The translations under genes and the position numbers were made by a program. Shown piece after piece: positions 15,716 to 21,209 of a stretch of 21,209 nt of DNA (positions within the stretch are counted from its first letter, which is position 1; each line of letters opens with the position of its first letter). The notes beneath the pieces are model-generated. The model did not search any database, was not told the origin of the DNA, and worked only from the letters and a program-made list of their open reading frames with translations. The stretch comes from an uncultured Bacteroidota bacterium (lineage in GTDB: Bacteria > Bacteroidota > Bacteroidia > Chitinophagales > Chitinophagaceae), in the NCBI GenBank assembly GCA_903906615.1, contig CAIVKT010000661.1, forward strand, positions 1 to 21,209. The letters are read 5' to 3'.

Positions 15716-15746
15716 ATTGGCTTTAAATTACCGTCTATTAATTTTG
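15716..15746 (+). promoter_or_regulatory. Bacteroidota-type promoter for surface protein 2
   Basis: ATTG at 15716-15719 and an exact TAnnTTTG match, TAATTTTG at 15739-15746, are spaced by 19 bp. The predicted start of transcription lies about 20 bp before the ATG at 15772. Confidence 0.55.
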
Positions 15747-15771
15747 CAATAACTTTATTGCGGGTAAAGTC

Positions 15772-18700
15772 ATGTTTATGAGCAATCGCGTTACGATCGG
15801 CGCTTTATTTATATTGTCCCTTTTTTTAGGTAGCAAAAGCTATGCGCAAATGGTGGGCGACTGTGTATTTCTGCAAGGGCATTATGTGGAGATAGGTGTG
15901 GCGCCTAATGGCGGCTTTGGCAGCACTTTGCCTGCGCCGGCGGGCTATCACCCATTCCTGGGCGGCACCACATTTAATTTCTGGGATCCTGCTGCTGCCA
16001 GCGCTACCACCAGCGGCAACTTTATAGGCTTTGTGGCCGACTATGGCCGCGATGGCTGGACAGTGGGCGCACCACCTTTTTTTGGCGATTTTTACCTGCC
16101 CGGCGACCCGCAGGAAGGTTGGGCGATACAGCAAGGCGCCACACATGCGCAGGCTACAGCCTACATACCATCTTATCAATACACCAGCGGCCCTGCGCTT
16201 ACCGGGTATACAGGCGGGCTATCGGGTACCAACTCGGCATTCGTACACTTGCCGGGCGGTATTATGAAAGGCATATGGAACGGCAGGGATGGCGCACTGG
16301 CCATCAGGCAGACAACGATATTAGACACCACAAAATTATACTTTACCGTAAACGTGGTGATCACCAATACCGGCAGCGTGCCGGTAACTGATATTTACTA
16401 TATACGCACAGTGGACCCTGATAACGATGAAACGCGCAACCCTGGCGACTATACCACTGTGAATACTATTACATACCAGTTGCCTAATCCTACCAACCGT
16501 GTGCTGGTATCTACTACGGGCAATGACGACCACCGTGCCTACCTTGGCCTGGGTACAAAGGACTGCCGTGCCAAGTGTATGATCTTTGACGGAGGCCTGG
16601 CCCCTGAATACTCCCTTGATTCTATGTGGGATGGACTTACGACCTATATTTACACACAGGGTACAGGCTCAACTGCTGATGTGGGCATAGCGCTCGATTA
16701 TAATATAGGCACGCTGGCGGCAGGCGACAGCACACAGCTTACGTATGCCTACATCCTGAACGCGGCATATATAGACAGCGCGCTGGATGCCACGCAGCCT
16801 GCCTATTATGTGAATGATACACTGAATGATTCGGCGATCAACCTTTGTTTCTATACCGGTGACAGCATCATTATCAATATTACTAACGGCGGCTTTTACC
16901 ACTGGAGCTGGGCGCCTGATTCATTCCTAGCAAGCCCCATGACGGAAGGGCCATTCAATGTTATTCATAGCGACAGCATCACCAGTAATATTGTTTATAC
17001 CATTACCGGCACCAATGCTGCGGGCGGCTGCGACTCTATAGTTTATCACCTCACACTGTCGCACAACGGCTATCCGAAGCCTGTGCTTTCGCCTGCGGTT
17101 TCTTATTGCCAGGATGCCACCGGGGCCGCACAGCTTACGGCTGTGGGGTCTAATGTGCTTTGGTATACCTCTGCCACAGGTGGATCGGGTTCGCCCATAG
17201 CGCCCACGCCATCAACCACTACACCCGGAACATTTATTTTTTATGCCGACCAGTCGAACGGATTATGCCGCAGCCCGAGGGCGGCTGACACAGTGACGAT
17301 CATACCACTACCCGCGCCGCCGTTCATATCAGATCCTACACCGTATTGCCAGGCGCAGCCATTTGTGCCGTTCACCATCACAGGCCTGGGCGTACTGTGG
17401 TACACTGCCCTTACAGGCGGAGTTGGCAGCGCTACCGCGCCCACTGTGAATACGAACATACCCGGTACCGATACTGTGTTTGCGAGCCAGACCGTAGCCG
17501 GTTGTGAAGGGCCGCGGCAGACCTATGTAGTAACCGTGCTGGACAGCATCATCCCGTCCTTCACTTATGCCATACGTTTTGGCTGCAAAGGAGATACAGT
17601 TGATTTTACGAACGGCTCTATTGGCGCTACTCAATATGAATGGACCTTTGGTGATGGCTACAGCGACACCGCTACCAACCCGGCGCACATATACATGTCG
17701 CAGAATACCTTTACTGTAACTGTGACCGCTAAGAACGCGCAGTGCTTTGACAGCGCCGCCCAGGTGGTTACACTCATACACCCGTTGCACGCGGCCTTTA
17801 CTGCCGACCCTATGATCGTTTGCCAGGGATCGCCTGTTGCATTTACCAATTCGTCCTTAGGTACCGGGCTTAGCTATGTGTGGCACTTTGGCAATGGCGG
17901 CACGAGCATCAACGCGAATCCTTCCTACTCCTACAACAATACCGGCGCATACAAAGCGGAACTTATAGCTACAGATTTTGTGCCGTGCAAGGATACCGCG
18001 TATGCTACCATACAAGTGGATTCCATCAGCGCCATCAGCTTGTCGCTTACAGACAGTGTGCTGTGCCGCAGCACCTACAGCACGTTTACGGCCAACTATA
18101 CATCGATAGGCAATACCGGCATCACCTGGAATTTTGGTGATGGCGATAGTATACTGAACCTGAACCCTGTAGCACATTCATTTGATGCTACGGGCAATTT
18201 TACGGTTACAGCCACAGCGTACTTCAGGGCGTGTAGGGATACTGCTATCAGTAAGCAAGTGACCATATACCCGCAACCAAGTATAGAGCTGGGCAGCGAC
18301 CTGAGCATATGTCCCGGCAGCGAATCGCTGGTGCTGGCAGATAATAACAATATCAACATCGCACATACCTCGTGGCTATGGAGCACAGGCGCTACTACGC
18401 CCGCTATTACTATTGTAGAGCCGGGTGTGTATTCGGTGGTAGTGAATATTGATGGCTGCCGTGCTACTGATACTGTGACCGTGAAGAACGATTGCTACAT
18501 GAACATACCCAATGTGTTTACACCAAACAATGACGGGCTGAATGATTACTTCTTCCCGCGGCAGTACCTCACAAGCGGTCTTACGAGTTTCAGTATGAGT
18601 ATTTATAACCGCTGGGGGCAGCTGGTGTTTGCATCAACCTCGCTGGATGGCCGGGGCTGGGATGGTAAATTTAACGGTGTGGACCAGATCGAAGGGGTGT

Positions 18701-18777
18701 ATGTGTATATCATAGATGCCACCTTCAAAGACGGGCAGAAAGAACACCACCAGGGGAATGTTACATTGCTTAGATAA
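15772..18777 (+). CDS. large secreted modular protein with Ig-like and PKD domains and T9SS sorting domain (surface protein 2)
   Basis: This 1001-residue protein has a signal peptide (1-25, cleavage SYA|Q). The N-terminal module (about 26-330) carries CVFLQGHYVEIG, ADYGRDGWTVGAPPFFGDF, DPDNDET (215-221) and TKDCRA (262-267). All of these recur in the next gene, but not in surface protein 1. After a WSWAPD/YTITGTN Ig-like stretch come two Ig-like repeats of the CHU_C-associated type, each starting near YCQ (about 440 and 520) with LWYTSATGGSGS or LWYTALTGGVGS. Three PKD domains follow (WTFGDG near 622, WHFGNG near 701, WNFGDG near 783), then the gliding motility-associated C-terminal domain (about 911-1001) ending NVTLLR. 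The last 400 residues closely match surface protein 1. Probably T9SS-exported and cell-surface attached; ligand unknown. Confidence 0.93.
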   Translation: MFMSNRVTIGALFILSLFLGSKSYAQMVGDCVFLQGHYVEIGVAPNGGFGSTLPAPAGYHPFLGGTTFNFWDPAAASATTSGNFIGFVADYGRDGWTVGAPPFFGDFYLPGDPQEGWAIQQGATHAQATAYIPSYQYTSGPALTGYTGGLSGTNSAFVHLPGGIMKGIWNGRDGALAIRQTTILDTTKLYFTVNVVITNTGSVPVTDIYYIRTVDPDNDETRNPGDYTTVNTITYQLPNPTNRVLVSTTGNDDHRAYLGLGTKDCRAKCMIFDGGLAPEYSLDSMWDGLTTYIYTQGTGSTADVGIALDYNIGTLAAGDSTQLTYAYILNAAYIDSALDATQPAYYVNDTLNDSAINLCFYTGDSIIINITNGGFYHWSWAPDSFLASPMTEGPFNVIHSDSITSNIVYTITGTNAAGGCDSIVYHLTLSHNGYPKPVLSPAVSYCQDATGAAQLTAVGSNVLWYTSATGGSGSPIAPTPSTTTPGTFIFYADQSNGLCRSPRAADTVTIIPLPAPPFISDPTPYCQAQPFVPFTITGLGVLWYTALTGGVGSATAPTVNTNIPGTDTVFASQTVAGCEGPRQTYVVTVLDSIIPSFTYAIRFGCKGDTVDFTNGSIGATQYEWTFGDGYSDTATNPAHIYMSQNTFTVTVTAKNAQCFDSAAQVVTLIHPLHAAFTADPMIVCQGSPVAFTNSSLGTGLSYVWHFGNGGTSINANPSYSYNNTGAYKAELIATDFVPCKDTAYATIQVDSISAISLSLTDSVLCRSTYSTFTANYTSIGNTGITWNFGDGDSILNLNPVAHSFDATGNFTVTATAYFRACRDTAISKQVTIYPQPSIELGSDLSICPGSESLVLADNNNINIAHTSWLWSTGATTPAITIVEPGVYSVVVNIDGCRATDTVTVKNDCYMNIPNVFTPNNDGLNDYFFPRQYLTSGLTSFSMSIYNRWGQLVFASTSLDGRGWDGKFNGVDQIEGVYVYIIDATFKDGQKEHHQGNVTLLR

Positions 18778-19080
18778 ATATATTTAATCAATTGTAAATA
18801 ATCGGTTGGCAGCTATTAATAGGCTCTTTATTATTAAGGCAGTGATTTAAAGTGTAAATATAAATATATGTATATTTGCCAACCATAGTTACATATTATG
18901 CTGTCTTGATAACTACGGATTATAGTGTTAATTAAGGTGTTCGTAAAAAAAGTAGCTTTTTGAGCATATAAGCGAAAAATAGTTATAGTTTTAAAAAAAA
19001 ACGAGTATATTTAACACTCAAAATCTGAACGAGGGGTTTTCCAAATTAAGATTTTCTGATCATTTTCAAATAATACAGTT
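18778..19080. other. AT-rich intergenic region before surface protein 3
   Basis: No gene is seen. TATATTTG at 18871-18878 matches the -7 box and has only a weak TTTA at 18846-18849 as -33, which would leave a leader of nearly 200 bases. A run of A at about 18993-19000 and otherwise simple AT-rich sequence fills the rest. Any promoter of the next gene must lie here unless it is read through from surface protein 2. Confidence 0.45.
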
Positions 19081-21209
19081 ATGAAGAACAAGTATCTTTT
19101 ATTATTACTCACGATTAGTTTGCTCACCGCTGCAGGTAGTGCGAAAGCCCAGATAGTAGGCACTGACTGCTTTTTGCAAGGCACCTATCTGGAGATAGGG
19201 ATGCAGGGCAACGGTTCGTTCGGGGCTAACACTTCTCCGTCTACCTATCATTCTCATCCGGGTTTTGGCACCGCATTAGCTGAGGTATATGACTATGGCC
19301 ATGATGGCTGGACAGTAGGTACGCCCCCGTACATGGGCGATTATACTTATCCCGGTTCTCCTTTTGAGGGATGGGAACTACAGATAAATGGTGGGCAGGC
19401 ACAGGGTTTCCAAGGCTCCGGTACCGGTTATGCTACTTCCGGTGCTACTATGACAAGCGCTCCTGTGACATACGCTTCAGGTGGCGGTCGGAAAACAGGA
19501 ACCTTTAGCGGGACTATGACTGTTGGTACTCAAAGCCTTAATTTTGTTCAGGAAACACGCGTAGATGCGTTAGCTTCCTGGGTCACCGTAACCACTAAAT
19601 TCTATAATACCAGTTCCACCACAGATGTTACAGGAGTTTATTACATGCGCTCCTGCGACCCGGATAATGATGAAACATGGCCCGGCGGCAGCTTTACCAC
19701 AAATAACATGGTGAACTACCAGATACCTAACCCGGACAACCGTGTGGAAGTAACGGCTACAGGTATGAGCTCTACATTACCACCATTATCTTTAGCTACA
19801 AAAGATTGCCGTGCCGTTGCGTTTATCTATACTTGCTGGTCCCTGTCAGTGACTACAGACCTGAATGATCTCTGGACCCGCACTACAAGTACTGCATGCG
19901 GTTCGTATTTTGATGTAGGTGTGGTTCACAATGGTGATATAGCCATTGGCCTTGTATATAATATTGGTACTATTCCTCACGGCGACAGTGCGGTGATCTC
20001 TTACTCTTACGTATTCAATGGTGTGAACGGTATAGACAGCGCGCACCCTGATCCTGAGCTGGCCATCAACAATATACCGATCACTTCTTTCCCTGATACA
20101 TTGCAGGCATGCTCGTTTCCGGGTGTTGATACGTTGCCTGTGGACATACTCTACGGTAACGATAAGGACTGGACCTGGGGCAAATGGACCTGGGCGCCTT
20201 CTGTTGGCCTTTCTTCTACGACAGGTGTAAATAACTATATACATATTAATGAGATTCCCGGCTACGTAACCTACACAATTACAGGTACTGATACCTCAGC
20301 AGGTACAGCGATGGACTGTAATGTGAAGACCATCATCTTTACAGTACATTCCTGCCATGCGGCATCTGCCAACAGCCCGTGCTATGGCGATACATTGCAG
20401 TTCCATATGTCGGGCGACTCTACCAGTTCCGCAGGCCCGGCTACTTATCTATGGACCGGCCCGCTGGGCTTCCGCAGCACATTGCATGATCCATTCAGGT
20501 ATCCTGCTGTATGGACGGACACGGGCCTGTACCATGTGTACAAAACCCTTGCCGGTGTTATTGACACAGACAGCGTATACGTGACCATACACCCGCGCCC
20601 TGTAGTTACAGCAAGCAATAACGGGCCATTGTGCTCGGGTATGGTTGATACTTTATTGCTAAGGGCTACATCTACTATTGCCGGAGGTACATTCATCTGG
20701 TATAAACCAACAATAGATACTGCTGTTCTATCTACGTTACAAAATCCGTCCATTATAGGCTTTAACGGAGCAAACGTAGGTACATATGCTGTTGTAGCGA
20801 CTACATCGTACGGGTGTAAAGACACGGCTTATACTGTAGCTGATACTATACCACGTCCTGTAGGACCTGTGATCAGCGACCGGAACCCTTATTGCCAGAA
20901 CGATCCGTTCGTACCATTCACTGTTGGCCATCCTACAGGTAGTACTGTGTACTGGTACCCTACAAGGGCGGGTGGCACAGGTAGTACTACGCCATCTACC
21001 ATATCTACTGTAGTGCCGGGCTATTATACTGTATATGCCAGCGATAAGGTAGGTAGCTGCGAAAGCTTAAGGGATTCACTGGTGGTGCATGTGATCACCA
21101 AGCCATTGGCGCCTATAGTAAGCGGCACATTGAATTATTGCCAGTATATAGGCCCTGTAACGCCATTGCATGTATTTGCGGATGCTATAGACACCGTAGA
21201 CTGGTGGAC
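19081..21209 (+). CDS. large secreted modular protein, 5' part (surface protein 3, runs off window)
   Basis: The frame starts with an ATG at 19081 and stays open to the window end: 709 complete codons with no stop, 3' end missing. A signal peptide covers residues 1-23 (MKNKYLLLLLTISLL..., cleavage AKA|Q). The next 300 residues match the N-terminal module of surface protein 2: CFLQGTYLEIG, YDYGHDGWTVGTPPYMGDY, DPDNDET (193-199), TKDCRA (240-245) and the GDSAVISYSYVFNG segment. Then comes the same WTWAPS...YTITGTD stretch (about 363-405), a PKD/Ig-like domain (about 442-505), another Ig-like stretch, and YCQ-type repeats starting near residue 604 and 688. A T9SS sorting domain is expected beyond the edge but cannot be seen. 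This is a paralogue in the same surface protein array. Confidence 0.92.
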   Translation, partial: MKNKYLLLLLTISLLTAAGSAKAQIVGTDCFLQGTYLEIGMQGNGSFGANTSPSTYHSHPGFGTALAEVYDYGHDGWTVGTPPYMGDYTYPGSPFEGWELQINGGQAQGFQGSGTGYATSGATMTSAPVTYASGGGRKTGTFSGTMTVGTQSLNFVQETRVDALASWVTVTTKFYNTSSTTDVTGVYYMRSCDPDNDETWPGGSFTTNNMVNYQIPNPDNRVEVTATGMSSTLPPLSLATKDCRAVAFIYTCWSLSVTTDLNDLWTRTTSTACGSYFDVGVVHNGDIAIGLVYNIGTIPHGDSAVISYSYVFNGVNGIDSAHPDPELAINNIPITSFPDTLQACSFPGVDTLPVDILYGNDKDWTWGKWTWAPSVGLSSTTGVNNYIHINEIPGYVTYTITGTDTSAGTAMDCNVKTIIFTVHSCHAASANSPCYGDTLQFHMSGDSTSSAGPATYLWTGPLGFRSTLHDPFRYPAVWTDTGLYHVYKTLAGVIDTDSVYVTIHPRPVVTASNNGPLCSGMVDTLLLRATSTIAGGTFIWYKPTIDTAVLSTLQNPSIIGFNGANVGTYAVVATTSYGCKDTAYTVADTIPRPVGPVISDRNPYCQNDPFVPFTVGHPTGSTVYWYPTRAGGTGSTTPSTISTVVPGYYTVYASDKVGSCESLRDSLVVHVITKPLAPIVSGTLNYCQYIGPVTPLHVFADAIDTVDWW

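Noticed and set aside
1..21209. tRNA, rRNA, riboswitch or transposase genes
   Set aside because: I looked for cloverleaf-like segments, conserved rRNA or riboswitch cores and transposase motifs and saw none that I could support by eye.

Overview
The window looks like the chromosome of a Bacteroidota bacterium, most likely Chitinophagaceae or a close relative. This rests on two complete surface proteins with the 'gliding motility-associated' type 9 secretion (T9SS) C-terminal domain, a DUF2480 protein (a family I know only from Bacteroidota), a lipoprotein with an SSCKK lipobox, few Shine-Dalgarno sequences, and two good matches to the Bacteroidota -33/-7 promoter (TTTG or TTG, about 20 bp, TAnnTTTG). 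No database search was possible; family calls come from motifs read in the translations.

Layout. 226-1554: a small two-helix membrane protein converging on two minus-strand genes, a secreted 151-residue protein and an unrecognised AT-rich 202-residue protein. 1709-3914: a plus-strand run of an ECF sigma factor, an overlapping four-helix membrane protein (candidate anti-sigma or partner), a tiny membrane protein and a cation diffusion facilitator. 3979-4687: an AT-rich pair, a GNAT-like 175-residue protein plus a 58-residue protein, arranged like a toxin-antitoxin or effector-partner module. 4773-7517: sucA (2-oxoglutarate dehydrogenase E1), closed by a perfect 33-bp palindrome. 7860-9368: a secreted M28 zinc peptidase. 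9592-10656: a lipoprotein with its own promoter. 10657-11041: a non-coding repeat block (99-bp tandem units inside a pair of 34-bp direct repeats). 11215-11727: the DUF2480 protein.

11865 to the end holds three large secreted modular proteins in one orientation, the third cut by the window edge. The first two share about 400 C-terminal residues (three PKD domains plus the T9SS sorting domain), with protein identity rising to near-complete at the C-terminus. The second and third share a distinctive N-terminal module (DPDNDET and TKDCRA motifs) and YCQ-type Ig-like repeats. The middle gene is therefore a mosaic bridging the other two. Between genes 1 and 2 lies a GIY-YIG nuclease gene broken by an in-frame amber codon and bracketed by copies of a 52-bp palindromic repeat.

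The housekeeping genes (sucA, M28, DUF2480) and the surface genes look native. The AT-rich stretches (946-1554, 3979-4687) and the repeat-bracketed GIY-YIG locus look like accessory insertions. Candidates for something undescribed are the N-terminal module of the surface proteins, the GIY-YIG/repeat association, and the GNAT-like/small-protein pair.
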